The position numbers were made by a program, and so were the translations under genes. From contig CAIZWU010000018.1 in assembly GCA_903936775.1 (NCBI GenBank), positions 1-38,820 of the forward strand: 38,820 bases of DNA, given 5' to 3'. Of this stretch, positions 26,948-35,341 are shown piece after piece. The stretch is from an uncultured bacterium. GTDB taxonomy: Bacteria > Verrucomicrobiota > Verrucomicrobiia > Verrucomicrobiales > V1-33. The notes under the pieces are model-generated. The model was given only the letters and a program-made list of their open reading frames with translations. It ran no database searches and was not told the origin of the DNA. Positions within the stretch are counted from its first letter, which is position 1, and every line of letters starts with the position of its first letter.

Positions 26948-27106
26948 ATGAAAACCAGTAGCGCCCGTTCCACCCGCCGCAGCCATGATCTGCTGCGGGA
27001 GTTTTTCGCCTGCGCCGTCGTGATTGCGGCCATCAAGTCAGGTCAGCCGACCACTGCCCCGGTGACCAAGTCCACCGCGAGTCCGTCACCATCCGGACGG
27101 GCTTGA
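26948..27106 (+). CDS. Possible small protein (52 residues)
   Basis: ATG at 26948, preceded by an AT-rich stretch, opens a 52-codon frame (MKTSSARSTRRSHDLLREFF...) with a basic N-terminus, a short hydrophobic stretch (ACAVVIAAI, residues 21-29) and a Thr/Ser/Pro-rich tail. It lies between the aldolase start and the hypothetical at 27243. No homology is recognised. It could be a small membrane-associated peptide or a chance frame. Confidence 0.3.
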   Translation: MKTSSARSTRRSHDLLREFFACAVVIAAIKSGQPTTAPVTKSTASPSPSGRA

Positions 27107-27242
27107 GGGCGCTGGGCAGGGGCTGAAATGGGGAGCCGGACGGCGGACAGGTGACAAAACCGGCACTGGAAAAATTGGTGCGCGTCACAGAATGCATTGT
27201 AACTTGAAACTGGGAAAACGAAGCATCATCCGCCTTACAACG

Positions 27243-27497
27243 ATGAAAATTCACCAGGTCAAAGTCTATTACCGGGTGCACTCAAGGGACGAGGTGCAGG
27301 GCAGCAGCACTCCACTGCAACTGGCGACTGAAGTTTTCATCGATGAGCCAACCGCCGGTCGCTATCTCCAGGACCGCCACACCCGCTACACGGTGCTGCA
27401 GGTGGAGGAACGGAGCGATGGCGCCGTGATCGCCTCGCTCGAGAAAAAGCATCCATGGCACAGCGTCGCCATCGATCAGATGGAGTGGGTAATGTGA
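27243..27497 (+). CDS. Small hypothetical protein (84 residues)
   Basis: ATG at 27243 gives MKIHQVKVYYRVHSRDEVQ...; an in-frame ATG at 27192 would add 17 residues. The protein is an alternation of strands and a helix with several aromatic residues and a conserved-looking end (KKHPWHSVAIDQMEWVM). I do not recognise the family. It is a free-standing gene with a strong bidirectional terminator about 95 bases downstream. Confidence 0.7.
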   Translation: MKIHQVKVYYRVHSRDEVQGSSTPLQLATEVFIDEPTAGRYLQDRHTRYTVLQVEERSDGAVIASLEKKHPWHSVAIDQMEWVM

Positions 27498-27591
27498 GCG
27501 GTCGGCAAGGCAGGGTGGTTGGAAGCCGGAGGATACTCCTTTGCGGAGGAATGATGGTGCCGCGTGACGGAAGGATTCCGGACCCGCGTGC

Positions 27592-27626
27592 AAAAAACCC
27601 GGAAGGCGGTGCCTTCCGGGTTTTTT
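27592..27626. terminator. Bidirectional terminator
   Basis: AAAAAACCCGGAAGG (27592-27606) is the exact reverse complement of 27612-27626. This makes a 15-bp stem (16 with the C-G pair in the loop) with an A-run on one side and a T-run on the other. It serves the small gene at 27243 (plus) and can also stop minus-strand transcripts coming from the histone-like gene. Confidence 0.93.
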
Positions 27627-27735
27627 GTGCGGCGCCGGACGAGCCGGAGCCTGCGCTTGGAATAGCAGGTCAACCCCGCGCCGGGCTGACTGCGTGAGTG
27701 AAGCTGGACGCCCGGGGGCGCCTTGCGGTCACTAG

Positions 27736-27999
27736 TTACTTCTTGGCAGCCTTCTTAGCGGCCTGTTTGTCAGGAGCCTTCTTGGCGGGTGCTTTTTTAG
27801 CAGGAGCGGCCTTCTTGGCAGGAGCGGCCTTCTTGGCAGGAGCGGCCTTCTTGGCAGGAGCCGCTTTTTTGGCAGGAGCGGCCTTTTTGGCTGGAGCCTT
27901 CTTGACGGGCGCCTTTTTAGCAGGGGCAGCTTTTTTAGCAGGGGCTGCTTTTTTGGCAGGGGCAGCTTTCTTGGCTGCGGCTTTCTTTTTAACGGCCAT
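27736..27999 (-). CDS. Lysine/alanine/proline-rich histone H1-like DNA-binding protein
   Basis: 87 residues from ATG at 27997-27999. It consists of Lys, Ala and Pro only, apart from a few residues, in AAPAKK hexapeptides (three, then APVKKAPAKK, then five more) ending KQAAKKAAKK. This composition matches bacterial H1-like (Hc1/Hc2-type) proteins that bind DNA through charge. The same frame continues upstream without a stop into the C-terminal part of a BlaI-like regulator, so this protein could be either independent (ATG at 27999) or the tail of a longer protein. No Shine-Dalgarno precedes the ATG. Confidence 0.8.
   Translation of the reverse strand: MAVKKKAAAKKAAPAKKAAPAKKAAPAKKAPVKKAPAKKAAPAKKAAPAKKAAPAKKAAPAKKAAPAKKAPAKKAPDKQAAKKAAKK
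27760..27985. repeat. Tandem 18-bp coding repeats in the histone-like gene
   Basis: The unit gcaggagcggccttcttg (plus strand) and close variants recur about eight times, encoding AAPAKK. Silent differences between units in the first and last blocks (ctttttt versus cttcttg) suggest at least two rounds of expansion. Copy number is likely to vary between strains and may be collapsed in assemblies. Confidence 0.85.
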
Positions 28000-28407
28000 G
28001 GTGGTTTGGTTTTGTTGTGTGGCGCTGACAGCCTGACTCCCCTGGGGGACCCGGAGCATGCCGGCCACGGCTTTGGCTTCCCCCGGGGTCAACGTGACCC
28101 TGGAGAGAATTTGTGCGATCAGGTCTGCAGGCCGCCCGTGGAAGACCTGGTTGACGAGATCATGGAGGTAACGGCCGACCGTCACGCCTCTCGTTTTTTT
28201 GGCAAAATAGATGTTCGACCTTCACTGATATTTTTTCCTGACGTGCCCTTTCTGCTCCAGTTTCTGCAGTACCGCCAGCACTGTGGTGTAGGCGCGGGGT
28301 TTGCCATCGGGCAGCTGGTTCCATACTTCATGAACCGTCGAACCGGTGCTGGCCCACAGGATGGAGAGCACTTGAAATTCGAGATTCGATGGATGCGCTG
28401 TTTTCAT
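28000..28407 (-). pseudogene. BlaI/MecI-family repressor interrupted by an in-frame TGA
   Basis: ATG at 28405-28407 opens MKTAHPSNLEFQVLSILW...VHEVWNQLPDGKPRAYTTVLAVLQKLEQKGHVRKKYQ (split here), the winged-helix half of BlaI/MecI/CopY repressors. Codon 62 is TGA. The same frame then continues RSNIYFAKKTRGVTVGRYLHDLVNQVFHG..., the C-terminal dimerisation half. Aligned to the family, the TGA sits exactly where a glycine ('G-R-S/A') is conserved, a one-base change from GGA, with no frameshift or missing residue. The frame then runs on, with no further stop, into the histone-like gene at 27999. Options are a recent nonsense mutation, a sequencing error, or readthrough. A shortened product (61 residues) would bind DNA poorly because it lacks the dimer domain. 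No BlaR-type receptor gene is adjacent. Confidence 0.8.
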
Positions 28408-28726
28408 GCTAGAAAATTCTGCGGAGTGTTTCCGCAGGAGGGGTGGGCGGGCCTTCGGCAGACTGCTACTACCACTCTAGTAATCGGGTCAACAAAATAT
28501 TAAGGACATCAGTATATTTTAGTTGTTAGAGGAGCTTTTCGTGGTCGGTTTTGCCATCTGGTTGGTTTCCTGGCGGATTATTCGCGGTCGCTGGTGGGGC
28601 ATTTTTCACCGCTAGGCTGGACTTTGGCGGGGGATGGACTCGTCCCCGCCCGGTGGTGGGCGTCTCTTGCGCGCGCGGCAGGTGGCCGCTAAACTCCGGG
28701 TGTTCCTAACTCTGACAACTCATTCC
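28408..28726. other. Intergenic region holding the blaI-like promoter
   Basis: A 319-base gap between divergent genes. The left part carries a BlaI-like operator (28467-28482) and an AT-rich stretch to about 28530; the right part is GC-rich with a CGGGGATGGACTCGTCCCCG hairpin near 28630. No additional gene is seen. Confidence 0.5.
28467..28482. promoter_or_regulatory. BlaI-type operator (TACTA-N6-TAGTA) with overlapping promoter
   Basis: TACTACCACTCTAGTA is a TACTA/TAGTA dyad with a 6-base spacer, 60 bases upstream of the blaI-like ATG. It resembles the TACTAC...GTAGTA sites reported for mycobacterial BlaI. On the minus strand TTGACC lies just upstream (28491-28486), so the dyad would overlap the spacer between -35 and -10, the usual place for BlaI autorepression. 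Confidence 0.5.
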
Positions 28727-29164
28727 ATGATTACCGATTTCACCGCGCTTTCGTTTGAGATCCCAGCCCGTGATGCCCTCGGCCGCGAACATGTGGAAGG
28801 CAAACTGGTCGCTGCGGAAGCATGCCTGCAATTTTACTGGCGCTTCCGGGACCGCACCTTCAAGCGCACTGGTGATGACATGCGGTTGATTGAAGTGGAC
28901 TACACCAATGTGGAGAGTGTGGTGCTCCAGATGACGTTCTTCTGGTTCAACCCCCGCCTGCTTCTGAAGTTGGCAGACCCCCGGCCGCTGGGGGAAGTGC
29001 CGGGCACGCAGGTGGGCGCGGCGACTCTGCTGCTGACCGGCAGTGACGCGGTGGAGGAAGCCCGTACCTTTCTGAAGATGATGGACTACCGGAAAAGCGA
29101 TGCCATCGCCAACGCCCGCATCACGCGGATGTCGGATCTGGATGACCAGCGGCGCAGCCTTTAA
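28727..29164 (+). CDS. Hypothetical protein (145 residues)
   Basis: ATG at 28727 gives MITDFTALSFEIPARDALGREHVEGKL...; a longer frame from 28634 is less likely. It is cytoplasmic, with no signal peptide or membrane helix. A beta-rich first half (LVAAEACLQFYWRFRD ... MRLIEVDYTNVESVVLQMTFFWFNPRL) suggests a PH-like or GRAM-like barrel, followed by a helical tail with GSDAVEEARTFLKMMDYRKSDA. The family is not recognised with certainty. It is divergent from the broken blaI-like gene. Confidence 0.75.
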   Translation: MITDFTALSFEIPARDALGREHVEGKLVAAEACLQFYWRFRDRTFKRTGDDMRLIEVDYTNVESVVLQMTFFWFNPRLLLKLADPRPLGEVPGTQVGAATLLLTGSDAVEEARTFLKMMDYRKSDAIANARITRMSDLDDQRRSL

Positions 29165-29380
29165 GGATTGCTGCAAAATAGCCACTGCACGGTGAGCCGG
29201 GATGGTTATCTGCGATGCGTTGCCGATGACGGCCGCGATCAGGTGATGGGGGTCTGGCTTTGACTGACTGGCCCAGGCAATTTTGCCGGGAGTCTTATCC
29301 AAGGCTGCTCCGCCCACCCGGTCGGGTTCACCTCAGGTTTGGCAGGGTCCTGTTCCCATGCGCGGACCACTTGGGGACAC

Positions 29381-29415
29381 AAAAAAGCGGCCTCCCTTTT
29401 CCAAGGGAGGCCGCT
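29381..29415 (-). terminator. Rho-independent terminator of the MFS transporter gene
   Basis: AGCGGCCTCCCTT (29386-29398) pairs perfectly with AAGGGAGGCCGCT (29403-29415). On the minus strand the stem is followed by a T-run (A-run at 29381-29386). It lies 30 bases past the stop of the gene at 29445. Confidence 0.95.
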
Positions 29416-29444
29416 GGGTTGGACGTTGAAGGGACTGAAGCAGC

Positions 29445-31016
29445 TTAAGCCTTCACTTCATCCAGTTTAAGGTGACGGTAACCGCCGATGCCCTTGAAGT
29501 AGAGCATGAGGAGCAGATAAATCACTGCCATGATCGCAGGCAGATAGGCATCGGTCTTCAGCGTCTTGCGGTCCCCTGCCTGGTCAGCCAGCACCACGGC
29601 CTTCTGGGCTTCGGTGCGTTCCTTGGCGTCCTTGGCTTCACCGAGCTTGGTTCCATCAAGGCCGATCACGGAGGTGGCATCGAGGTTGAGGAACGTGCTG
29701 GCCTTGGTGGCCTTGTATTCCTCGTAGACGGCCGGGTTGGATTCCTTGAGTGCTTCGCCGGCGAAGCGGTCCTTGCCGTAGCCGAGACCCGGCGCCCCGA
29801 TCATCCCGGAGGACAACATGCCAATGCCGCCCATGATGGACATGGCGACAGCGCCCGTGTGTGGGAAGCGGTCGCCGACCACCGCCAGCATGGTTGGCCA
29901 GAAGAAGGTCTTGCCGATGGCATAGATGCCGAGAGCGATCAGGGCCATCCCAAAGGACTCCATGCCGCTGGCGAGAGTCAAGCCGATGCAGGCAATGATG
30001 GAACAGACCAGGAGCAATCCGATTGGGGAGAGCTTGAGGGTGGTCTCAATCCAGTGGGCGCAGAAGCGCAGACCGAACATGATGGCGGACGTCCAGATGA
30101 ACAGGTATTTACCCTGTTCGGAGGTGAAGAGGTTGCCCGTGATATTTTGAATCCAACTGTCGGTGCCGAGTTCGACGGAACCCACGATGGCGTGGGTGAC
30201 GAAGAGCACAAACAGGAGCAGGGAGCCGAGCGATCCTTTGGTGAAGATGGCAACGGCGATGAGCAGGGCGCCACCGATACCATAACCGATGGTCTTCGCG
30301 CTGTCAGGGGAGACTCCTTTGAAGATGTCTCCGAAGAAGAGGGACAGCAGGTAACAGGCGACGAGGGCGCCGAGGATACCGACGGGTTTGAGCATTTCGA
30401 CAAAGCTGGTGCCCTTGGCGGCGGCTTCGGATTTCGGGAACTTTTGGCCCATGAACATCACGGCGTAAAGAACGGTGGGCACGAGGTAGAGGGCGAGTTG
30501 AATCTTCCATGAGACCCCCATTTTGTCGTCAAGGATCCAACCGGCGATCGTGCCAAGAACCATCCCTGCCGGCCAGGAGGCATGCAGAATGTTCAAATAG
30601 TGGGTGCGTTTTTCGGGGAAGAGAGTCGCCACCAGAGGATTGGCCACGGCTTCGAGGGTGCCATTCGCATAAGCGAAAATGAACATGCCCCAGAAGAGCA
30701 TGTTGTAGGCGTTGTCCGGGGTGCTGGCCCCGAAAGTGACGAAGGCGGAGAGGATGTGGCAGAGGACGGCCACGAAAACCAATTTTCCGTAGCCAATTTT
30801 ATCCACAATGACGCCCCCAACGATGATGCCGAAACAGAAACCGGAGAAGCCTGCACCCCCGATGGCGCCGAGCTGGGCGGCGGTGAAGCCATACTCCTTG
30901 CCCCAGTTATCAAAGATGCCCCCGCGCAGCGCAAAGCCGACGCCGGCGGCCAGGATGGCCATGAAGCCGGCCCAGAGGAGCCTCTTCGCGTTTGGTGTAA
31001 TTCCTTCTTCGCTCAT
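29445..31016 (-). CDS. Major facilitator superfamily transporter (sugar/FucP-like)
   Basis: 523 residues with about 12 hydrophobic helices and two long loops. N-terminal [32 protein letters not shown] and motifs such as [10 protein letters not shown] (MFS motif A-like, after helix 2) identify the superfamily. [39 protein letters not shown] resembles the helix 4-5 region of fucose permease-like sugar:proton symporters (quoted here as family context). An unusual insertion of about 90 residues ([17 protein letters not shown]...AGDRKT) lies before the last helix. The substrate is not predictable from context: a terminator ends the unit and the next gene upstream is an APC permease. Confidence 0.9.
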   Translation of the reverse strand: MSEEGITPNAKRLLWAGFMAILAAGVGFALRGGIFDNWGKEYGFTAAQLGAIGGAGFSGFCFGIIVGGVIVDKIGYGKLVFVAVLCHILSAFVTFGASTPDNAYNMLFWGMFIFAYANGTLEAVANPLVATLFPEKRTHYLNILHASWPAGMVLGTIAGWILDDKMGVSWKIQLALYLVPTVLYAVMFMGQKFPKSEAAAKGTSFVEMLKPVGILGALVACYLLSLFFGDIFKGVSPDSAKTIGYGIGGALLIAVAIFTKGSLGSLLLFVLFVTHAIVGSVELGTDSWIQNITGNLFTSEQGKYLFIWTSAIMFGLRFCAHWIETTLKLSPIGLLLVCSIIACIGLTLASGMESFGMALIALGIYAIGKTFFWPTMLAVVGDRFPHTGAVAMSIMGGIGMLSSGMIGAPGLGYGKDRFAGEALKESNPAVYEEYKATKASTFLNLDATSVIGLDGTKLGEAKDAKERTEAQKAVVLADQAGDRKTLKTDAYLPAIMAVIYLLLMLYFKGIGGYRHLKLDEVKA

Positions 31017-31140
31017 AATATTTTGGATGGTTTCCGTTTTTGAATTGTTTTGTAATCAGGAGAAGCCGGCACGGGGGTTCCGGGCTGTGGGGGCGAAGAA
31101 TGGCCACTTGCCCACGGTCCCACAAGCAGAAAAGCACGGG

Positions 31141-32478
31141 TTACCGATTTGCGGTGCGACGGCGCGCGCGCCAGGTGGCCGCCGCCGCATAGACCCCGAG
31201 GGCGGCCAGTGCATTGGTCAATCCCCAAAGGGATTCCTGCCGCCGGTTCTGCAGAAGATAACTCAGGACGTAAACCATCGCGGTGAGGAACAGCAGGGCG
31301 GTCCATGGATAACCCCAAGCTTGGTATGGACGGGGCAGGTCAGGTTCGCGCCACCGTAGATGCACCACTCCCCAGACGGTCAGCATCAAGACCAGTTGCA
31401 GGGAGAATTCGGTGGCGGCCAGGATCTGCGGGACATCGGCCAGCAGCAGCAGCACGATGGCGAAGCCGCCCTGGAACAGGGTCGCGGCCCACGGCACGCC
31501 CCGCACGGTGGTCAGCGCCAGGGGGGCGAGCAGTTCGTGATCCTGTCCCATCGCCTGGGCCACCCGGGGCCCGGCCCAGAGCAGACCGCTCAGCGAGGAG
31601 GCCAATCCTGCGGCAATCAATCCGGCCACCAGTCTGGCCCCATTTTCTCCGAAAATATGCTGCGCGGCCACAAATCCGACATCCGCCTGCCCACTCAGCG
31701 CCGCCAAAGGCGTGCTGTGCAGAAAGGCCGCATTCAGGGCGACATACAATACGGTGACCACCACCGTCCCGCCAAGCAGGGCGCGGGGCACGGTGTAGGC
31801 CGGATTTTCCACCTCCCCGGCGATGTAACAGGCGGCATTCCATCCGCTGTAGGCATACAGGACAAAAATAAGACTGATGGGAAAGGCGGGCTGGGCCATC
31901 AGGGCTCCGTCCCCGGGCTGCGGCAGGAACGACAGGGCTGCCGGGTCCTTCACCAAAAACCCGGAGAGCGCCAGTCCAGCTACCAGCAGGACTTTGATCA
32001 GAGTCAGCCCGGTTTGAACCCGTCCGCTGGCCTGCACGGAAATCAAATGCAGCGCCGTCATCGTGACAATTATCCCCACCGCCCACAGATAATAGGTAAC
32101 CTGGGCCGATCCGAAGAATTCCCACCCGGTGGCACTAGCCGCATAATTGGCAAAAAAGGCCCCGCTGACCGCGATGGGGGCAGGAAATCCAACGGTGAGC
32201 GAAGTCCATCCGCTCAAAAAGCCCACCGCCGGATGGAACACCCGGCCGAGCAAATGATATTCCCCGCCCGAACGGGGCAGGGCTGCCGTCAATTCCGCGT
32301 AATTCACCGCGCCGCACGCCGCCAGCACTCCCCCCAGCACCCACAGCAACAAAACCGGAAAGGCTGAAGGAACCGCCGCGACCTGATATCCCAGGCTCCC
32401 GTAAATGCCGGTGCCGATCATGGTACCCACAACAATGGCAAGGGCGGCAGGGAGTTTTACGCGGCGGGGAGACGGCAT
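31141..32478 (-). CDS. APC-superfamily amino acid permease
   Basis: 445 residues from ATG at 32476-32478; a TTG four codons upstream is possible. About 12 membrane helices. The first helix carries ALAIVVGTMIGTGIYGSLG, the 'G-x-M-I-G-x-G-I-(F/Y)' substrate-binding break of LAT/APA-type permeases. FVLYAYSGWNAACYIAGEVENP matches the consensus helix 6 'ayaGw-a-ny-aeEiknP'. It most likely transports amino acids or polyamines, but the substrate is undetermined. It lies 124 bp upstream of the MFS gene on the same strand, so co-transcription is possible. Confidence 0.92.
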   Translation of the reverse strand: MPSPRRVKLPAALAIVVGTMIGTGIYGSLGYQVAAVPSAFPVLLLWVLGGVLAACGAVNYAELTAALPRSGGEYHLLGRVFHPAVGFLSGWTSLTVGFPAPIAVSGAFFANYAASATGWEFFGSAQVTYYLWAVGIIVTMTALHLISVQASGRVQTGLTLIKVLLVAGLALSGFLVKDPAALSFLPQPGDGALMAQPAFPISLIFVLYAYSGWNAACYIAGEVENPAYTVPRALLGGTVVVTVLYVALNAAFLHSTPLAALSGQADVGFVAAQHIFGENGARLVAGLIAAGLASSLSGLLWAGPRVAQAMGQDHELLAPLALTTVRGVPWAATLFQGGFAIVLLLLADVPQILAATEFSLQLVLMLTVWGVVHLRWREPDLPRPYQAWGYPWTALLFLTAMVYVLSYLLQNRRQESLWGLTNALAALGVYAAAATWRARRRTANR

Positions 32479-32609
32479 GACCGGAGCCAAGCGCCGACTT
32501 TCTCAAGCTGCAATTCCTCATTCAACCCGCCTGATCGGCCGCCTGTCTGCCCATCGGCGAAACCCCTAAAATCCAGTTGCACCTCCCTCATTTGCTCTTA
32601 GTCTGGGAG

Positions 32610-32686
<77 letters not shown>

Positions 32687-32690
32687 TTTC

Positions 32691-32725
32691 AAACCCCTCA
32701 TCTCTCCGGAGCTGAGGGGTTTTTT
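32691..32725 (+). terminator. Rho-independent terminator of the tRNA
   Basis: AAACCCCTCA pairs with TGAGGGGTTT around a 12-base loop, followed by T residues. It begins 4 bases after the encoded CCA. Confidence 0.93.
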
Positions 32726-32801
32726 GTGCATTGGGACCCCCTCAAAACCTCCGCGCATTTTCCATGGCGGCGGGGAATTTCCCCGCTAAGCTCCGCGCCT
32801 T

Positions 32802-33917
32802 ATGTTACAGGCAGGAATCGTCGGTCTCCCCAATGTGGGCAAATCCACTATGTTCAACGCAGTCACCCGCTCCCGGAAGGCGGAGGCGGCGAACTACCCC
32901 TTTTGCACCATCGAGCCCAATCAGGGCGTGGTCGTGGTGCCGGATGAGCGGCTGGACGTGCTGGCGAAGATTTCCCACACCAAAAAGATCATCCCTGCCG
33001 CCATCGAATTTGTCGATATCGCTGGCCTGGTGAAAGGTGCGGCCAGCGGCGAAGGCCTGGGGAACCAATTCCTCAGCCACATCCGTGAAGTGGACGCTAT
33101 CATCCAGGTGGTGCGTTGTTTTGAGGACGAAAACGTCCACCACGTCAGTGGGTCCGTGGATCCCCTGCGCGATATCGAAGTCATCAACACCGAGCTCGTC
33201 CTCGCCGACCTTGCCAGTGTCGAGCGACGCATCGAGCGCGGTCAAAAGAAAGCCAAAGGCGGCGACAAGGAAGCCCAGGCCGAGGTGGCCCTCTGCCAGA
33301 AACTCCTGCCCCATCTCAATGACGGCAATCCCGCTCTCACCGCCGTCCTGACCGATGAGGAACGCAAGCTCGCCAAGGGCCTGTTCCTCCTTTCCAACAA
33401 ACCCACCATCTTCGCCTGCAACGTCAGCGAAGCCGAACTGGCCCAGGCCATGAGCGACCCCGCCGCGCACCCCTTCGTCGGCAAGGTCATGGAATACGTC
33501 AAAGCCAGCCACAGCGCCGAAGCCGTGGTCATCAGCGCTGCCATCGAGTCCGAACTCACCGAACTTTCTCCCGAGGAAGCCGCCGATTACCTGAAGGACC
33601 TCGGCGTTTCCAACAGCGGCTGCAGCGACCTGATCCGCTCCGTCTATCACCTCCTCGGCCTGCGCACCTACCTGACCACCGGCGAAAAGGAAACCCGCGC
33701 CTGGACCATCCGCATCGGCGACAAGGCCCCCGCCGCCGCCGGCGTGATCCACAGCGATTTCGAGCGCGGTTTCATCGCCGCCGAAATCGTGGCCTACGCC
33801 GACCTCGTCGCCGCCGGCAGCCACAGCAAAGCCAAGGAAGCCGGCAAAGTCCGCATCGAAGGCAAGGAATACACCATGCAGGACGGCGACGTGGTGGACT
33901 TTCGGTTCAATGTGTGA
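32802..33917 (+). CDS. ychF: Obg-like GTPase/ATPase YchF
   Basis: 371 residues (family 363-370). YchF is a universal ATP-preferring P-loop protein of the Obg-HflX group, associated with ribosomes and stress responses. G1 is GLPNVGKST (8-16) and G3 [20 protein letters not shown] is intact. A central coiled coil ([19 protein letters not shown]) and the C-terminal TGS domain ending [11 protein letters not shown] follow. The ATG at 32802 matches the family start. It is a single-gene unit after tRNA-Met. Confidence 0.96.
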   Translation: MLQAGIVGLPNVGKSTMFNAVTRSRKAEAANYPFCTIEPNQGVVVVPDERLDVLAKISHTKKIIPAAIEFVDIAGLVKGAASGEGLGNQFLSHIREVDAIIQVVRCFEDENVHHVSGSVDPLRDIEVINTELVLADLASVERRIERGQKKAKGGDKEAQAEVALCQKLLPHLNDGNPALTAVLTDEERKLAKGLFLLSNKPTIFACNVSEAELAQAMSDPAAHPFVGKVMEYVKASHSAEAVVISAAIESELTELSPEEAADYLKDLGVSNSGCSDLIRSVYHLLGLRTYLTTGEKETRAWTIRIGDKAPAAAGVIHSDFERGFIAAEIVAYADLVAAGSHSKAKEAGKVRIEGKEYTMQDGDVVDFRFNV

Positions 33918-33953
33918 GAACGACCGTCAGTCATGGGCTGATCAAGCACCACG

Positions 33954-34442
33954 ATGGAGAACGATTTGCCATACGACCCATTCCGCGGGAATCATGGCGT
34001 ATCCTTGAGGCAACTCCTGGAGGACATCTTTTCCGATAACATTATTGAGCACTTCGAGGAAGGGGAGGATCCTTTTTCCGGCGAAAAGGCGCTCACGGTG
34101 GAAACTCAGGTTTGGGCGGACGAAGACCGTCCGCTTAACAAGGTCGCGCGACGCGGAAATACCCACTGCATGAAGCTCCTTCTTGAGGCGGATGCTGATC
34201 CCCACTCCAAAGGTGACATGGGTTTCACTCCCCTCCATGAGGCCGTAAGCGCCGGGCATTTTGAAACCGCACGAATGCTTCTTGAAGCGGGTGCCCGGAT
34301 AGATTCAATCAACGAGTTTGGGGACTCAGAGCTTGGGCTGTGCAGTCCCGATGGTTCCAGGGTCGATCCCGAAATGTTCCGCCTCCTGCAATCCTACTGG
34401 CCCGGTGTCATGCCTCACGATGCGAAGTCACGGAAATATTGA
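33954..34442 (+). CDS. Ankyrin-repeat protein
   Basis: 162 residues from ATG at 33954. The N-terminal 55 residues are acidic (EHFEEGEDPFSGE). Two to three ankyrin repeats follow: DRPLNKVARRGNTHCMKLLLEADADPHSK, then GFTPLHEAVSAGHFETARMLLEAGARID with the canonical G-x-TPLH, then a degenerate third. Ankyrin repeats mediate protein-protein contacts; no catalytic domain is present. It lies 36 bp downstream of ychF, so it may be co-transcribed. The partner is unknown. Confidence 0.88.
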   Translation: MENDLPYDPFRGNHGVSLRQLLEDIFSDNIIEHFEEGEDPFSGEKALTVETQVWADEDRPLNKVARRGNTHCMKLLLEADADPHSKGDMGFTPLHEAVSAGHFETARMLLEAGARIDSINEFGDSELGLCSPDGSRVDPEMFRLLQSYWPGVMPHDAKSRKY

Positions 34443-34529
34443 TGACCGGACGACGGTTCGGCGCCCCGGAAGGTAGCCATCATCGCTCCGCGTGATGAGC
34501 CATGGAAAGCAGGATCCTTCCCGGTTCAA

Positions 34530-34985
34530 TCAATCCCACACATAGTCTTCCTCCCACTCCAATTGGTGCCGTTGCAGGAAGAGGCGCAATTCCTCCTGGA
34601 AGGTGACTTTCCGGTGGTGTTCTTCCTGGCTGGAAATGTAGGCACAGACCTGATCCAGATTCGAGACGCTGACCGAAAAGATACCGTATCCGCTCTGCCA
34701 TGAGAAAGCTGCGGTGGAGGGTGATTGTTCGCGAAGCCAAAGCGTGGAGGCGCGTTTGAGTTCCTTCACCAGGTCCGCCTGAGTGACCGTCCGGGAGAGT
34801 TGGACAAGGAGGTGGACGTGATCTTCAACGCCATTGATGAGGACCGGATGGCAGTCGGGTCGCGACGAGATGCCCGCCAGATAGGAATGCGTATCCATGG
34901 CCAACGGGCGCGGCGTTAGCAGTGGGTCCCGGTTTTTCGTAGAGAAAATCAGATGCACGAAAACAGCGGAGAGGGATTGCGGCAT
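34530..34985 (-). CDS. REP-associated tyrosine transposase (RAYT, IS200/IS605-like)
   Basis: 151 residues from ATG at 34983-34985. The HUH motif is VEDHVHLLVQL, and the candidate catalytic tyrosine is in QVCAYISSQEEHH. The N-terminal SLSAVFVHLIFSTKNRDPLL is typical of Y1 transposases of the REP-associated type. RAYTs are usually single-copy, host-retained enzymes that cut REP hairpins rather than selfish IS elements, and here no IS200-type ends surround it. A REP-like hairpin cluster begins about 50 bp upstream of its start, as expected of a RAYT locus. Confidence 0.93.
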   Translation of the reverse strand: MPQSLSAVFVHLIFSTKNRDPLLTPRPLAMDTHSYLAGISSRPDCHPVLINGVEDHVHLLVQLSRTVTQADLVKELKRASTLWLREQSPSTAAFSWQSGYGIFSVSVSNLDQVCAYISSQEEHHRKVTFQEELRLFLQRHQLEWEEDYVWD

Positions 34986-35033
34986 GGGAGGCTGGTGATG
35001 GCAGGCTTGGCGGGCGGGATTTCGGGTGCTCTC

Positions 35034-35246
35034 CGGAACCGCGTTGCGGTTCGGCTACTATGGCCATGCTACCCAGGGTAGCGCGTAGCGCGCAACCCTG
35101 GGCTGACATCCCTTGTCCCGTTGGGACAAAAAATGCCTGCCAGCGCCCATTACGCCAAAGGCGTTGCGGATGTCAGCCTGGGGTTGCGCCGCAGGGCGCT
35201 ACCCCAGGTTCCGGCAACGCAAGCAACCGAACTCCAACGGAGTTCC
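35034..35246. repeat. REP-like hairpin cluster beside the RAYT gene
   Basis: Five small stems of 5-8 bp: GAACCGC-GTT-GCGGTTC (35036-35052), CCCAGGGT...ACCCTGGG (35072-35102), TTGTCCC-GTT-GGGACAA (35113-35129), ACGCC-AAA-GGCGT (35152-35164) and GAACTCC-AAC-GGAGTTC (35229-35245). The element at 35072-35111 recurs inverted at about 35168-35208 (stem CCTGGGGT/ACCCCAGG) with the same flanking GATGTCAGCC, making a BIME-like inverted pair. The cluster occupies almost all of the gap between the RAYT gene and the LRR kinase. Confidence 0.85.
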
Positions 35247-35341
35247 GGAAACGGGGGGCGCAGAACTGAATACAGGAACTCCCCTTCCCCTGAACTCCGC
35301 CTTGCCATCCGCTGCGCCGCCGCTCCGGTGCGTTCAAGTCC

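Noticed and set aside
28222..28224. TGA read as glycine or selenocysteine (recoding)
   Set aside because: Many genes here end in TGA, so the genetic code is standard, and no selenocysteine insertion element is visible; nonsense mutation or sequencing error is simpler.
29472..30512. Long antisense frame opposite the MFS transporter
   Set aside because: Acidic Asp/Glu/Gly-rich composition typical of the complement of a membrane protein.
34530..34985. Complete IS200/IS605 insertion sequence
   Set aside because: No TnpB/IscB partner and no element ends could be defined; the RAYT type with nearby REP-like hairpins fits better.
35034..35246. CRISPR array
   Set aside because: The repeats are short hairpins of differing sequence without regular spacers, and no cas genes are present.
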